Assembly: GCF_001856685.1 (NCBI RefSeq) | Contig: NZ_CP017812.1 | Coordinates: 1,178,001-1,242,000, forward strand | Source: Boudabousia tangfeifanii | GTDB taxonomy: Bacteria; Actinomycetota; Actinomycetes; Actinomycetales; Actinomycetaceae | Direction: 5' to 3' | Length of the DNA stretch: 64,000 nucleotides | Shown: in pieces, positions 43,341 to 57,618 of the stretch | How the letters are laid out: each line of letters starts with the position of its first letter | How positions within the stretch are numbered: position 1 is the stretch's first letter | Translations under genes and position numbers: made by a program | The notes under the pieces: model-generated | Databases searched by the model: none | What the model was told of the DNA's origin: nothing | What the model saw: only the letters and a program-made list of their open reading frames with translations

Positions 43341-44462
43341 ATGACTACCTTACAAGTTCTGTGGTTCGTACTTATTGCCGTACTTTGGACCGGCTACCTA
43401 GCTCTTGAAGGCTTCGGTTTGGGTGCCGGCATGCTCCTGCACCGCATCGGCAAGAATGAACGCGAACGTGGTGCGATTGTTAAGGCAATCGGCCCTCACT
43501 GGGATGGCAACGAAGTTTGGTTGCTCACCGCTGGTGGCGCTACCTTTGCCGCCTTCCCGGAATGGTACGCCACGATGTTCTCGGGCATGTACCTCGCTTT
43601 GTTCCTAATCCTAGTGGCGCTCATTATGCGCATTTCCGCTTTGGAATGGCGCAAGATGGTTAACTCGGAACGCTGGCGCGCTTTCTGGGACTGGTCTCAG
43701 ACCATTTCTGCGTGGCTAGTTCCGATCCTATTTGGCGTTGCTTTTGCAAATCTCGTTCAGGGCATGCAGATTGCCGTAGTTGATCCAAAGACCCCACTTG
43801 AAGCTGTACCAGTTGATCAAATCGATCTTTCTGTACACGTACACAACCTAGTTGGTGGTTTCTGGTCGCTGCTCACCCCATTCACCATCCTCGGTGGTGT
43901 CGTGGTTGCCTCGCTCTTCTTGAGCCATGGGGCACTCTTCCTCACCATGAAGTTGAAGGGTGAAATGCGTCAGCGCGCCGAACAGAGCGCCTCTACCCTT
44001 TCGATCGCCTCTACTGTGTTTACCGCAGTTTGGGCTATCTGGGCACAGCTCGCTTACGGTAGTGCTCAGCCACTTGCGTGGATTCCATTGGCATTCGCAG
44101 CAGTCGCGCTGATTGCTTCCACTGCCTTGACCATGACCGGAAAGTTCACCGGCGCTTTCATCGCTTCCTTCACCGGAATCGCAGGTGCCGTTGCTTTCAT
44201 CTTCACCAATATGGCTCCCGATGTTATGCGTTCGGCGATTGATCCCGCCTACTCGCTAACCCTCTGGGATGCTTCCAGTTCATCAGGGACTCTTTCCCTC
44301 ATGTCTGTTGTTGCAGTCATCTTGGTCCCGATCGTTTTGGCATACACCGTTTGGTCGTACTATGTCTTCCGTGCCCGCATCGGCGTTGATGACGTCCATC
44401 CTGCAGGCTTGTTGAAGGACAAGATTCGCCCAGGTGAAAGTTTCTTGAGCACCTCAGCTTAA
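43341..44462 (+). CDS. cydB: Cytochrome bd oxidase subunit II
   Basis: CydB is the second subunit of the quinol oxidase. The 373-residue protein has about eight helices. TLQVLWFVLIAVLWTGYLALEGFGLG is the diagnostic start, then GPHWDGNEVWLLTAGGATFAAFP. The ribosome binding site is AAAGGA. A strong terminator follows before cydD, so the oxidase subunits may be made in excess over the exporter. Confidence 0.95.
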   Translation: MTTLQVLWFVLIAVLWTGYLALEGFGLGAGMLLHRIGKNERERGAIVKAIGPHWDGNEVWLLTAGGATFAAFPEWYATMFSGMYLALFLILVALIMRISALEWRKMVNSERWRAFWDWSQTISAWLVPILFGVAFANLVQGMQIAVVDPKTPLEAVPVDQIDLSVHVHNLVGGFWSLLTPFTILGGVVVASLFLSHGALFLTMKLKGEMRQRAEQSASTLSIASTVFTAVWAIWAQLAYGSAQPLAWIPLAFAAVALIASTALTMTGKFTGAFIASFTGIAGAVAFIFTNMAPDVMRSAIDPAYSLTLWDASSSSGTLSLMSVVAVILVPIVLAYTVWSYYVFRARIGVDDVHPAGLLKDKIRPGESFLSTSA

Positions 44463-44479
44463 AGATACTTTTTAGCCTT

Positions 44480-44524
44480 AAAAGAAGCCCGGAGTTATCG
44501 CTATACACTCCGGGCTTCTTTTTG
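44480..44524 (+). terminator. Intrinsic terminator after cydB
   Basis: A perfect 16-bp stem (arm GAAGCCCGGAGT extended by four A) spans 44480-44495 and 44507-44522 and ends in TTTTT. cydD starts 14 bases later, so either it has its own promoter or there is read-through. Confidence 0.85.
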
Positions 44525-44537
44525 TAACAATGTAGCA

Positions 44538-46301
44538 ATGAAGCCGTTAGATCCTCGACTCCTGAAAGAAGTCGCACCTGCGCGAAAATACTTCCTAGCG
44601 ATCTCCGCAATGGGGGTTCTTTCTGCCGCCCTAGTCTTGGTACAAACGGTAGCTCTATCAAAAATCCTGGCACCACTTATTAACGGCACGAAACTTTTTA
44701 GCTGGGAAACCCTCGCTACCCCAGCCTTCATCATTTTGGCTCTTACGGTATTAATTCGAGCCCTAACTATTTATTTCCGAGAATCCTTAGGGCATCAAGC
44801 AGCCGGCCAAATTATTCTGGATTTAAGATCAAAGGTACTTAACGCTGCCTCTCAACTAGGTCCACGTTGGTTAGCAGAAAACAGTACCGAGCTCGTAACC
44901 TTAGCGACCAAAGGCTTAGATAATCTTGTACCGTACTTTGTCCGCTATCTTCCCCAGTTAGTGCTGACAATGACAGTCACGCCTATGGCCCTAGTGGTCA
45001 TGGCTTTCTTTGACCTCTGGTCAGCAATTATTGCCTTTCTTTCACTCCCCTTGATCCCCATATTCATGATTTTGGTTGGAAAACTGACTCAAGAGTTTTC
45101 TGATCGAAAGATTGCAGTAATGGAATCACTAGGGGCACAGGTATTAGATCTGCTAGCTGGCCTAACCACGATGAAAGCGCTCGGACGGGAAAAAGGCCCC
45201 GAGAAAAATATCCAGATTATCGGCGAAGATTACAATAAGTCGACCATGGCAACGCTTCGCTTGGCTTTCCTCTCCGGAGCTATTCTTGAGTTCATTGCCA
45301 CTTTGTCGGTTGCCTTAGTGGCGGTTGAAGTTGGCCTCAGACTGGTTGCTGGAAATATAAATCTTTACGCCGGTCTCATCGTCATTATGCTTGCACCGGA
45401 AGTATTTAATCCACTTCGTCAGGTCGGCGTACAGTTCCACGCATCCTCTGATGGCGTGGCTGCTGTTAATGCTGCCTTCGATGTACTCGAAGCAAAAGAA
45501 CCCCATAAATCCTCACAGTCGTGCCCAGACTTGTCTCGAAGCAAGATTCAGATTGAACAGGTCTCGATTGCAGCTCGAGGAGCTTTTTCGCCGGACTCGG
45601 TAAATGCCGTGATTTCTCCAGGGCAGACCGTAATCCTTTCGGCGCCCTCGGGAGTTGGAAAAACCAGTTTAGTGATGGCACTTTTAGGTTTCGTGCCCAT
45701 AGCTAGTGGTCGAATCTGTTTTAGCCAGCCCAACAACAATGCGATAAATCTGGACCAAATCGACTTGGACAGCTTACGAAGGCAAGTACTTTGGGTGCCA
45801 CAAAGACCGGCACTGCTACCAGGCAGCATCCTAGACAATATCGATATGAATCTTTCAGCGAAAGATTCGAAGCTTGCCCGCCTAGCTTCGCTAACTGGTT
45901 TAGACCAAGTTGTTGCTACTTTGCCAGATGGTTGGCATACTAAACTCGGCCATGGTGGAGTGGGTCTGTCGATCGGTCAACGGCAGCGCTTAGCACTAAC
46001 TCGGGCACTTCGATTAGACCGCCCACTAGTTATTTTGGATGAACCAACTGCTCATCTTGATGCCCTCAGCAGCCAACAAGTAGTGGATATTATTCAACTG
46101 TTGAAGCAACAAGGAAAAACCTTGATCCTTATTTCCCACCGTGGTATCCCACTCGAAATTGCCGACCAAGTTATTGAGCTTCACTCAAAAAAGGATGAGA
46201 ATGCGAATTCTAAGGGGAGTTTTAAAGCTTTGGGGAACCACGACGAGAATGCGAATGAGCTAGAGATTGAAACCTTCTTGTCAGGAGGTAGTCATGCTTA
46301 A
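44538..46301 (+). CDS. cydD: Thiol reductant ABC exporter subunit CydD
   Basis: CydDC exports glutathione/cysteine-type reductants needed to assemble cytochrome bd. The 587-residue half transporter has six helices (about 20-300) and an ATPase domain: Walker A SAPSGVGKTSLV, a variant signature LSIGQRQRLALTRAL, Walker B LVILDEPTAHLD and H-loop ISHR. The start ATG 44538 has no strong Shine-Dalgarno sequence. Its 3' end overlaps cydC by 8 bases. The C-terminal 40 residues are hydrophilic with a repeated DENAN-S/E motif. Confidence 0.92.
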   Translation: MKPLDPRLLKEVAPARKYFLAISAMGVLSAALVLVQTVALSKILAPLINGTKLFSWETLATPAFIILALTVLIRALTIYFRESLGHQAAGQIILDLRSKVLNAASQLGPRWLAENSTELVTLATKGLDNLVPYFVRYLPQLVLTMTVTPMALVVMAFFDLWSAIIAFLSLPLIPIFMILVGKLTQEFSDRKIAVMESLGAQVLDLLAGLTTMKALGREKGPEKNIQIIGEDYNKSTMATLRLAFLSGAILEFIATLSVALVAVEVGLRLVAGNINLYAGLIVIMLAPEVFNPLRQVGVQFHASSDGVAAVNAAFDVLEAKEPHKSSQSCPDLSRSKIQIEQVSIAARGAFSPDSVNAVISPGQTVILSAPSGVGKTSLVMALLGFVPIASGRICFSQPNNNAINLDQIDLDSLRRQVLWVPQRPALLPGSILDNIDMNLSAKDSKLARLASLTGLDQVVATLPDGWHTKLGHGGVGLSIGQRQRLALTRALRLDRPLVILDEPTAHLDALSSQQVVDIIQLLKQQGKTLILISHRGIPLEIADQVIELHSKKDENANSKGSFKALGNHDENANELEIETFLSGGSHA

Positions 46302-48057
46302 GATTTTAACTACTAGCGAGCGAAGAGCTTTAGACAGGATATTTCCTCAACTGGAGCTGTCCAAGACGCGTTTAGCATGGGCGGTATTTCTTGGTGCTTT
46401 AGCACTGGGATCCTCAGTTGGCCTAGCTGCAGTTTCTGCTTGGCTAATTGCCCGCGCTTCCCAGATGCCACCAGTCATGTATCTAAATGTGGCAGTAGTG
46501 TCGGTTAGAGCGCTTGGCATCTCAAAAGCCCTTTTCCGCTATGTCGAACGTTTGGTTTCTCATCATCTCGCTTTAAGTGGAGTCGTCAATCTTCGAACAA
46601 ATGTTTATCGTCAGATAGCCAACCTTCGTTCAGACATTGTGGCAGCTTCAAATCGTGGACAGATTTTATCCCGTGCCACTACAGATGTAGATGCAATTGG
46701 TGATTTCGTAGTCCGTTCCTTGCATCCTATTTTAGTCACCAGCGTAGTAAGCATATTTACCGTTGTCGGCTTAGCATTCATCAATATTCCAGCTGCCGTG
46801 TGGGTTGCGCTTTGTCTATTTGCATCTGCCTATGTGGGGTTGGCATTGACTGCCCGTGCTACTCGTGAAGCCAGCATCATTGCTCGTGAGTTTGAAGCAA
46901 AGCTGACCGCTAGCTCAATCGATCTGCTGGAAAATGGTGCGGAGATTGAAGTTTTAGGCTTAACCTCTAAATACTCTGAGAGTTTGGAGCACTCTGAAGC
47001 TCAGCTACTTGCTGCTAGAACTAAAGTCGCGAAGCGGCTTGCTTTAGCAAATGCTATTGATACTTTATGCCTAGGCTTAGCCATCCTTGGAACCACCGTT
47101 ATTGGTAGTTGGGCCTTGGCTAATGGACAGATTGCCGCGGTAAATTTGGCAGTACTAGTTTTAACTCCGATGGCAGCCTTTGAAGGAACAGCTATGCTGG
47201 CTCCTGCAGCTAGCCAATTGGTTCGATCTGGGGCGGCAGCCCAAGCTCTGATAGGCATTTTGGATAATCCAGTAGATGCTCCTACCAAGCAACTGCCAGA
47301 GCAGGTATTGCCCTCGTTAGAAGCTAAAGATTTAGCTATCGGTTGGTCTGCTGACCGCCCAATTTTTACTGGGCTCAATCTTGAGTTGAAACCAGGTAAA
47401 TCAATTGCGATTATTGGCCGCTCTGGCATCGGAAAAACTACCCTACTTCTTACCTTGGCAGGCCTGATTCCACCGTTGTCCGGTAGAGCCCAGTTAAGCG
47501 GCATAGATTCGTGGCAACTTTCTCGTCATGATGCGTCCCGAATTGCAACTTTGACTGCCGAGGACGCCCATCTATTTGGTACCTCAGTCTTAGAAAATCT
47601 ACGGGTAGCCAGAGGTGATCTATCTGAAGCCGAGGCGCTAGAGTTACTAGCTCAGGTTCAATTGGGCGACTGGATTGCTTCGTTACCTGCCGGGGTTCAT
47701 ACTAAGTTAGCCAATGATGGCAAAACTCTTTCTGGAGGGGAACGTAGACGCCTGCTGGTGGCTCGAGCCCTTGCTAGTAACTCTCCCCTCTTATTGCTTG
47801 ATGAGCCTGCAGAGCATCTTGACCAGTTAGCTGCCAGACAGCTTTTGGACGATTTGCTGAAGCTCACTCAAAGTAGCGAGAATCCAAGAGGCCTAATAAT
47901 CGTGACTCATAATTATGACGGTCTCTCAGCCTACGATGAGATCCTTGAACTCTCAGACAAAAATGGTATTACGGAAAAACCAACACTTGAGGTAGCCGAT
48001 AGTAAGGTAGTGTTTACCTCAACCGGTTCATTCCCTGAGGCCGACACCAAGGAGTAG
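46294..48057 (+). CDS. cydC: Thiol reductant ABC exporter subunit CydC
   Basis: Partner of CydD. The 587-residue half transporter has six membrane helices (LGALALGSSVGLAAVSAWLIARASQMPPV is a recognisable first part) and an ATPase: Walker A GRSGIGKTTLLL, signature LSGGERRRLLVARAL, Walker B LLLLDEPAEHLD. ATG 46294 has AGGAGG 5 bases upstream and overlaps the cydD stop by 8 bases, indicating translational coupling. Confidence 0.93.
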   Translation: MLKILTTSERRALDRIFPQLELSKTRLAWAVFLGALALGSSVGLAAVSAWLIARASQMPPVMYLNVAVVSVRALGISKALFRYVERLVSHHLALSGVVNLRTNVYRQIANLRSDIVAASNRGQILSRATTDVDAIGDFVVRSLHPILVTSVVSIFTVVGLAFINIPAAVWVALCLFASAYVGLALTARATREASIIAREFEAKLTASSIDLLENGAEIEVLGLTSKYSESLEHSEAQLLAARTKVAKRLALANAIDTLCLGLAILGTTVIGSWALANGQIAAVNLAVLVLTPMAAFEGTAMLAPAASQLVRSGAAAQALIGILDNPVDAPTKQLPEQVLPSLEAKDLAIGWSADRPIFTGLNLELKPGKSIAIIGRSGIGKTTLLLTLAGLIPPLSGRAQLSGIDSWQLSRHDASRIATLTAEDAHLFGTSVLENLRVARGDLSEAEALELLAQVQLGDWIASLPAGVHTKLANDGKTLSGGERRRLLVARALASNSPLLLLDEPAEHLDQLAARQLLDDLLKLTQSSENPRGLIIVTHNYDGLSAYDEILELSDKNGITEKPTLEVADSKVVFTSTGSFPEADTKE

Positions 48058-48061
48058 TATT

Positions 48062-49762
48062 TTGAAGCTTGATTCCCAAAGTGAACTGCTGAAGGCCTCA
48101 TTGAACCTGGCCTCAAAACTCGATGTCACTGAGGTTCTCCAAGGATATGTAGACTTGGCCTGCGAACTAACAAATGCAGAACTAGGTGCACTTTCAGTCA
48201 TCAATGCGCGGGGACAAGTTTCCCTTTTTGTGGACTACCAAATGCCTCCAGATTTCTCGCAGGAGATGAAAAACTCTACAGTGGGAGCTTCACTGCTTGA
48301 AGTGATTGGTGATAACGCTCCCCTGATCGAGAACGAGGTTGTCCCAGAAAAAATTCTGGCGGAACTGCCCAAAACACTTCCAAAAATAGACAACTATATG
48401 GGGTTTCCTTTACAAGTTTCCCATCGAGTTTTCGGCTGGCTATATCTAGCAAACCGGGAAGGTGGTTTTACCCAGGCTCATGCTAACCTGGTTCGTCGTT
48501 TGGGTAGAGCAGCAGCTATTGCAGTTGAGAATGCCCAACTATACGAGCGAGCCCAAACTCGAGAACGATGGATTGCTGCCAGTAATGAGCTAACTACCAT
48601 GTTGCTGTCTGGCTCTAGCGTAGAAGACGCACTCGAGACTACTGTGGATCTGATTCAAAACGTAGCTGAAGCTGACGGTGCTTTATTAATCCTGCCTTCA
48701 GTTGGCAAAACATGGGCTTGTGAATTCGTCGCTGGCGATGATTTTCAACATTTACTAGGTGTAGTTTTTCCACATAACGGACGTGCCATGACAGTGGCTC
48801 GGACAGGCCAAGGGGTAACTGTAGACTGCTTGGCATCATCCTTGCATTTAAAGGTGCCACAGTTGGCCGAATATGGTCCTGCCCTCTATGCTCCGATGCG
48901 TGCTCATGGACAAACCACTGGGGTCTTTCTCCTACTTCGGAATGTGGGCGGCAAAGAATTCACCAAAGACGACCTTAAAATGGCCCACTCTACAGCTAGC
49001 CAAGCAGCGCTAGCCTTGGAATTAGCGGAAGCAAAACATCTGGCTCAAGTAGCTACGTTACAAGCTGAACGAGAGCAAATCGGTCGAGATCTGCATGATT
49101 TAGCTATTCAACAACTCTTTGCCACTGGGATGCAGCTGGCTAGTTTGAAGGACGCCTTCGTGGCCGCAATTGGGTCCCTCGATCAAAAGACTATTGAACA
49201 AGCAGGTATCGATAATGCCCGCTTGACTAACGAACTAGAAACCGCACTAGAACGTGTCGGAGATAGCGCAGACCAGATCAGACAAATAGTTAGACGACTA
49301 AGAAACAATGACGGTCAAGTACAAACGGGCATCCTGGAACGTCTACAGCACGAAGCTTCACTGGCACGATCTTCACTCGGTTTCGCTCCCACCTTCATTG
49401 TAGAACTCGATGGTAAACCAGTTAAGGACGAAGTAGGATACTACGAGGTAGCCAGTGATATCTTTAATGAACGAATTGGAGCTGTCGCTGCCGACGATCT
49501 AATAGCGGTTGTTCGAGAATCTTTGGCAAACGCAGCAAAACATGCAAAAGCAACCAGCGTAAGAGTGACCATTAGTCTACGTCCAGTAGAAGGAAAACTT
49601 TCCCTAGAAGTAAGTGATAACGGAATAGGACTTCCGGAGAACCGCACCCGTAACTCAGGCCTAGATAATATGAGGAAACGGGCCAATATCCACGGCGGAA
49701 TCTTCACTACCGAGAAAAACCTATTAGGTGGCACCACCCTGTATTGGGAAATTAAACTCTAA
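48062..49762 (+). CDS. GAF-domain sensor histidine kinase (HisKA_3 type)
   Basis: This 566-residue kinase has two GAF domains (about 25-165 and 180-325). The HisKA_3 dimerisation helix follows with the phospho-acceptor in GRDLHDLAIQQLFATG (His near 345), then an HATPase with VVRESLANAAKHAKA, VSDNGIGLP and SGLDNMRKRA. The plan is like DevS/DosS of mycobacteria, which sense oxygen, NO or redox state through a GAF haem. It starts with TTG 4 bases after cydC (GGAG upstream), so it is co-transcribed with the cyd exporter. No response regulator is nearby. Confidence 0.9.
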   Translation: MKLDSQSELLKASLNLASKLDVTEVLQGYVDLACELTNAELGALSVINARGQVSLFVDYQMPPDFSQEMKNSTVGASLLEVIGDNAPLIENEVVPEKILAELPKTLPKIDNYMGFPLQVSHRVFGWLYLANREGGFTQAHANLVRRLGRAAAIAVENAQLYERAQTRERWIAASNELTTMLLSGSSVEDALETTVDLIQNVAEADGALLILPSVGKTWACEFVAGDDFQHLLGVVFPHNGRAMTVARTGQGVTVDCLASSLHLKVPQLAEYGPALYAPMRAHGQTTGVFLLLRNVGGKEFTKDDLKMAHSTASQAALALELAEAKHLAQVATLQAEREQIGRDLHDLAIQQLFATGMQLASLKDAFVAAIGSLDQKTIEQAGIDNARLTNELETALERVGDSADQIRQIVRRLRNNDGQVQTGILERLQHEASLARSSLGFAPTFIVELDGKPVKDEVGYYEVASDIFNERIGAVAADDLIAVVRESLANAAKHAKATSVRVTISLRPVEGKLSLEVSDNGIGLPENRTRNSGLDNMRKRANIHGGIFTTEKNLLGGTTLYWEIKL

Positions 49763-49954
49763 ACACTCAAGTTTGCATAACGGTAGACGAGCTGCCAAAC
49801 GGTAGCCTTTTACCATCGCTAGATTATTTGTCCTAAGGGGCAAAATAGATAGACCGTACAAGCACTAACATCAAATCGCTATCGAAGCGTTTTGGCTGTT
49901 ACCTGTATGAATACCTAGATCTACAGTGGTGTGTTGTTTTTGGGTGTGTTTTTT

Positions 49955-49987
49955 GGGCCCCCCAGCACGTGGTGTGTTGGGGGGCCC
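49955..49987 (-). terminator. Hairpin downstream of the 5S gene
   Basis: GGGCCCCCC (49955-49963) pairs perfectly with 49979-49987. The minus strand is followed by A rather than T, so this may be a processing or transcript-end structure rather than a classical terminator. It probably closes the rRNA operon. Confidence 0.5.
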
Positions 49988-49998
49988 TGTTGTGGTTT

Positions 49999-50117
49999 GG
50001 TGTGGCGGTGTCCTACTCTCCCACAACCTGGCGGTTGCAGTACCATTGGCGCTGGCGGGCTTAGCTTCCGGGTTCGGAATGGTTGCCGGGCGTTTCCCCG
50101 CCGCTATGACCACCACA
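49999..50117 (-). rRNA. rrf: 5S ribosomal RNA
   Basis: On the minus strand the sequence runs from GTGGTCATAGCGG through ACCATTCCGAACCCGGAAG to GGGAGAGTAGGACACCGCCA, the conserved 5S landmarks. Ends are estimated to within a few bases. It is the last gene of the rRNA operon. Confidence 0.93.
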
Positions 50118-50162
50118 AGTCTTTTATTCTTTTTTGTGGTTTGGTGTGGTTGGTTGTTAGCC

Positions 50163-50176
50163 GTATAGTGGACGCG
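50163..50176 (-). other. 23S processing stem, 3' arm
   Basis: GTATAGTGGACGCG here is the exact 14-base complement of 53349-53362 on the other side of 23S. Pairing would bracket the 23S precursor, as in RNase III processing stems. Confidence 0.75.
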
Positions 50177-50204
50177 TTTTTTGTTTTGTGTTGGTGTTTT
50201 GTTG

Positions 50205-53302
<3,098 letters not shown>

Positions 53303-53348
53303 AACCAGAACACAAAATCAAAAATGTTTAAGTATCAATTAAGATGCT

Positions 53349-53362
53349 CGCGTCCACTATAC
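53349..53362 (-). other. 23S processing stem, 5' arm
   Basis: The exact complement of 50163-50176. It lies in the 16S-23S spacer about 50 bases before the 23S 5' end. The rest of the spacer (53303-53700) is A/C-rich with no tRNA gene or other feature visible. Confidence 0.75.
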
Positions 53363-53696
53363 AGTTAACAAACAACCACGCCCCAACCCCAAAACACAAA
53401 CCAAACAAAACGTTTAATAACGGTTCGTGTTTTAAAGAAAAGCGCAAGAACAAAACCCTAAACGGTTTATTGTTCCATAACCCGACAGCATCCTCGTTTT
53501 GTTAAATGCCAACCCACAGTTTCAAAGGTTGAAAAAAAGGTACACAACCAAACAACCACTAGCGTCAAACACCACCCAAACAAACCAAAAACCAAAGCCC
53601 CAAACAAACATGGGAAACAAACCCCGGTAATCAGCCCAAAAGAGCAACTAAACTAGCAGCCAAACGCTTGGCCATAAAAAATAAAATCTAAGAAAT

Positions 53697-55238
<1,542 letters not shown>

Positions 55239-55762
55239 AAAACAATATCCAGAAAGAAAAAACCACCAAAAAAGGCGGCAATCCCAACCAAAAAACAAAA
55301 AAACTGCGTAAACAAAAAACAAAACAAAAACACTATCGAGTTATCAAACAACAAACCCACAACCAACTTATTAAGCACTTGGTACTTAATGAATCAGAAG
55401 AAGTTATCTGTTCTTGTCACCGAACCGTTCGGGCCGGCAACGAGGTAAAACTTTACCACCAAATCCCCCCACCCTCGCAAGCTGAATAAATATGAGCCAG
55501 TACACCACTTAGGCTCGTTGACACCTTCAGCTTGCCATTGAGTAGATATCGACAACCAAAACAACCTTTTCTAAAATCTGATAACCATTTTCTACCATCA
55601 CACCACTGCTACCCACGTCACTAAATCGGCTATTTTACAAGGAAAATGAGTCGTAGATAACTTAACCCACTTGCCTCCTGGCAAAAGAAGAGGCGATAAC
55701 GATGAGTTTTACACTCTTCTCCCCTCCACCTAAAGCCACAGTTGCGACCTCTCTACATTTTT
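55239..55762 (-). promoter_or_regulatory. rRNA operon leader and promoter region
   Basis: About 520 bases upstream of 16S hold no gene. The part next to 16S (55240-55370) is very A-rich on the plus strand and includes, on the minus strand, TTGTTTGATAACTCGATAGTG, a leader/boxA-like segment common before actinobacterial 16S genes. Promoters must lie farther out; I could not choose -35/-10 boxes with confidence. Confidence 0.5.
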
Positions 55763-55805
55763 AGACAAAAAAGTCGTGCCCTTGGTTAACCCAAGGGCAC
55801 GACTT
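55763..55805 (-). terminator. Terminator of tyrS
   Basis: AAGTCGTGCCCTTGG (55771-55785) pairs perfectly with 55791-55805. The minus strand continues with a run of T. It ends the flavodoxin-argR-tyrS run before the rRNA leader. Confidence 0.88.
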
Positions 55806-55836
55806 CAGATCATTTAGATCAGACTATGCGCCTAAA

Positions 55837-57102
55837 TTATGAAACGACTCGACCAACTGCCATCGAACGCCGTCCCTTACGGAAGAGCACAAGATTTCCC
55901 GGCAAGACATCTTTAGCCGAAACTACTTGTTCTTCATCTAGGATCTTTTCACCATTTAAGTACGCGCCGCCAGCACTCATTGTCCGACGTGCGGCTCCAC
56001 GACCTTTTTCTAAACCAGCATCTACCAACATATCTATCAGCGTGGTTTCATCTAGCTTAACTTCACACGAAGGCAATGAAGCAGTTGCTTCTAACAAAGT
56101 ATCACCATCAAGCGCGAACAAATCACCACTGCCAAATAGAGCCTTGGAAGCTGCTACTACAAAGTCTGCTTTTTCTTTCCCATGAACTAGAGTGGTAACT
56201 TCGTAGGCTAGACGTTTTTGTCCCACCCGATCACGCGGATTTTCCGCAGTAGCCGAGACCAACTCAGCAATCTCTTCCTGATTCAAGAAAGTAAATACCT
56301 TTAGCAGACGCTCAACGTCAGCATCTTCTGTTTGCAGCCAGAACTGGTAGAAGGCGTAGGGAGACATCATTTGAGGGTCGAGCCAGATCGCTCCCCCTTC
56401 AGATTTACCAAACTTTGTACCGTCTGCCTTAGTAATCAGAGGTGTTGTCAAGACATGTACGCTCTTACCCTCTGCCTTGCGAATTAACTCGGTGCCACCA
56501 ATGAGGTTCCCCCACTGATCATTACCACCAGTCTGTAAGACGCAGCCGTAACGGCGGTAGAGTTGCAGGAAGTCATTTGCCTGCAAAAGCTGGTACGAAA
56601 ATTCAGTGAAAGAAATACCTTCGTCCGAAGCTAGTCGACGAGCAACCGTGTCCTTCGCAATCATAGTTCCCAAACGGAAGTACTTGCCAACCTCTCGAAG
56701 CAACTCGATAGCTGTGAGGTCTCCGGTCCAGTCATAATTGTTCACCATTCGAGCGGCAGCTGGACCTTCGAATGAAAGAAATCGCGAAATCTGTTGCTTA
56801 AGCTTTTCCGCCCACTGAGCAACTACTTCTGACTCGTTAAGGGTTCGTTCACCAGACATACGAGGATCACCGATTAAACCAGTTGCTCCCCCAACCAATG
56901 CAAGTGGACGATGTCCAGCATTTTGTAGGTGCTTCATAACAATGAGCTGAACCAAATGACCGTGATGTAGGGATGCTGCGGTTGGGTCGTAACCCGTATA
57001 GAACGTAATTGGCCCCTCGGCCATTAGCTCACGCAAGGCAGCTAAATCAGTACTTTGCGAAATCAAGCCGCGCCATTCCAGCTCGTCGATTACATCGCCC
57101 AC
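55837..57102 (-). CDS. tyrS: Tyrosyl-tRNA synthetase
   Basis: TyrS charges tRNA-Tyr. The 421-residue class I enzyme has the HIGH-type TGYDPTAASLHHGHL near residue 37, QANDFLQLYRRYGCVLQTGGNDQWGN for tyrosine binding and KFGKSEGGAIWLD as the KMSKS loop. A C-terminal S4-like domain follows (MLVDAGLEKGRGAARRTMSAGGAYLNG). No T-box is seen; argR lies 29 bases upstream in the same direction. Confidence 0.96.
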   Translation of the reverse strand: MGDVIDELEWRGLISQSTDLAALRELMAEGPITFYTGYDPTAASLHHGHLVQLIVMKHLQNAGHRPLALVGGATGLIGDPRMSGERTLNESEVVAQWAEKLKQQISRFLSFEGPAAARMVNNYDWTGDLTAIELLREVGKYFRLGTMIAKDTVARRLASDEGISFTEFSYQLLQANDFLQLYRRYGCVLQTGGNDQWGNLIGGTELIRKAEGKSVHVLTTPLITKADGTKFGKSEGGAIWLDPQMMSPYAFYQFWLQTEDADVERLLKVFTFLNQEEIAELVSATAENPRDRVGQKRLAYEVTTLVHGKEKADFVVAASKALFGSGDLFALDGDTLLEATASLPSCEVKLDETTLIDMLVDAGLEKGRGAARRTMSAGGAYLNGEKILDEEQVVSAKDVLPGNLVLFRKGRRSMAVGRVVS

Positions 57103-57131
57103 AACAAACTCTCCTAAGAAAATTACTAAAA

Positions 57132-57617
57132 CTAATCACCCAAGACTGCGAAAAGTTCACTTTGGAAAGATTCCGCATCCTGAATAGAACGGCATAACAC
57201 TAGCACAGTATCATCACCAGCGATGGTCCCTAATATGCGATCATCATTGGCCTCGTCAATTCCTGAAGCTAAGAATTGAGCGGCTCCTGGATGAGTCCTA
57301 ATCACAACTTGGTTTAGGGCATAATCAGCAAAAACTACCAATTCGCCAGCGAGTTTAAACAACCGATCCGATAGTTCAGCGTCGTCCCTATCAACTGGTA
57401 GGACTTCTTTGATTACATATACATAGTCTCCACGACGATCGCGCACCCTAACAGCCTGAAGCTCTACTAGGTCACGAGAAATCGTAGTTTGCGTTACGGA
57501 GAAGCCCAATGAGGCCAAACGATCTACTAACTCAACCTGAGACGCTACTCTTTCATTAATAATAAAGTCACGAATAGCAGAAAGCCGGCCAGCTTTGGTC
57601 ATTGGATAGTTACCCAT
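57132..57617 (-). CDS. argR: Arginine repressor ArgR
   Basis: ArgR is the hexameric arginine-responsive repressor. The 161-residue protein has the N-terminal winged helix (VDRLASLGFSVTQTTISRDLVEL) and the C-terminal arginine-binding domain ILGTIAGDDTVLVLCR. ATG 57617 starts one base after the stop of the flavodoxin gene, so translation is coupled. No arginine biosynthesis gene is in the window; in many Actinobacteria argR sits inside an arg operon. Confidence 0.94.
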   Translation of the reverse strand: MGNYPMTKAGRLSAIRDFIINERVASQVELVDRLASLGFSVTQTTISRDLVELQAVRVRDRRGDYVYVIKEVLPVDRDDAELSDRLFKLAGELVVFADYALNQVVIRTHPGAAQFLASGIDEANDDRILGTIAGDDTVLVLCRSIQDAESFQSELFAVLGD

Positions 57618-57618
57618 A

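Noticed and set aside
57103..57131. T-box before tyrS
   Set aside because: Only 29 bases separate argR and tyrS, too short for a T-box, and no T-box sequence is visible.
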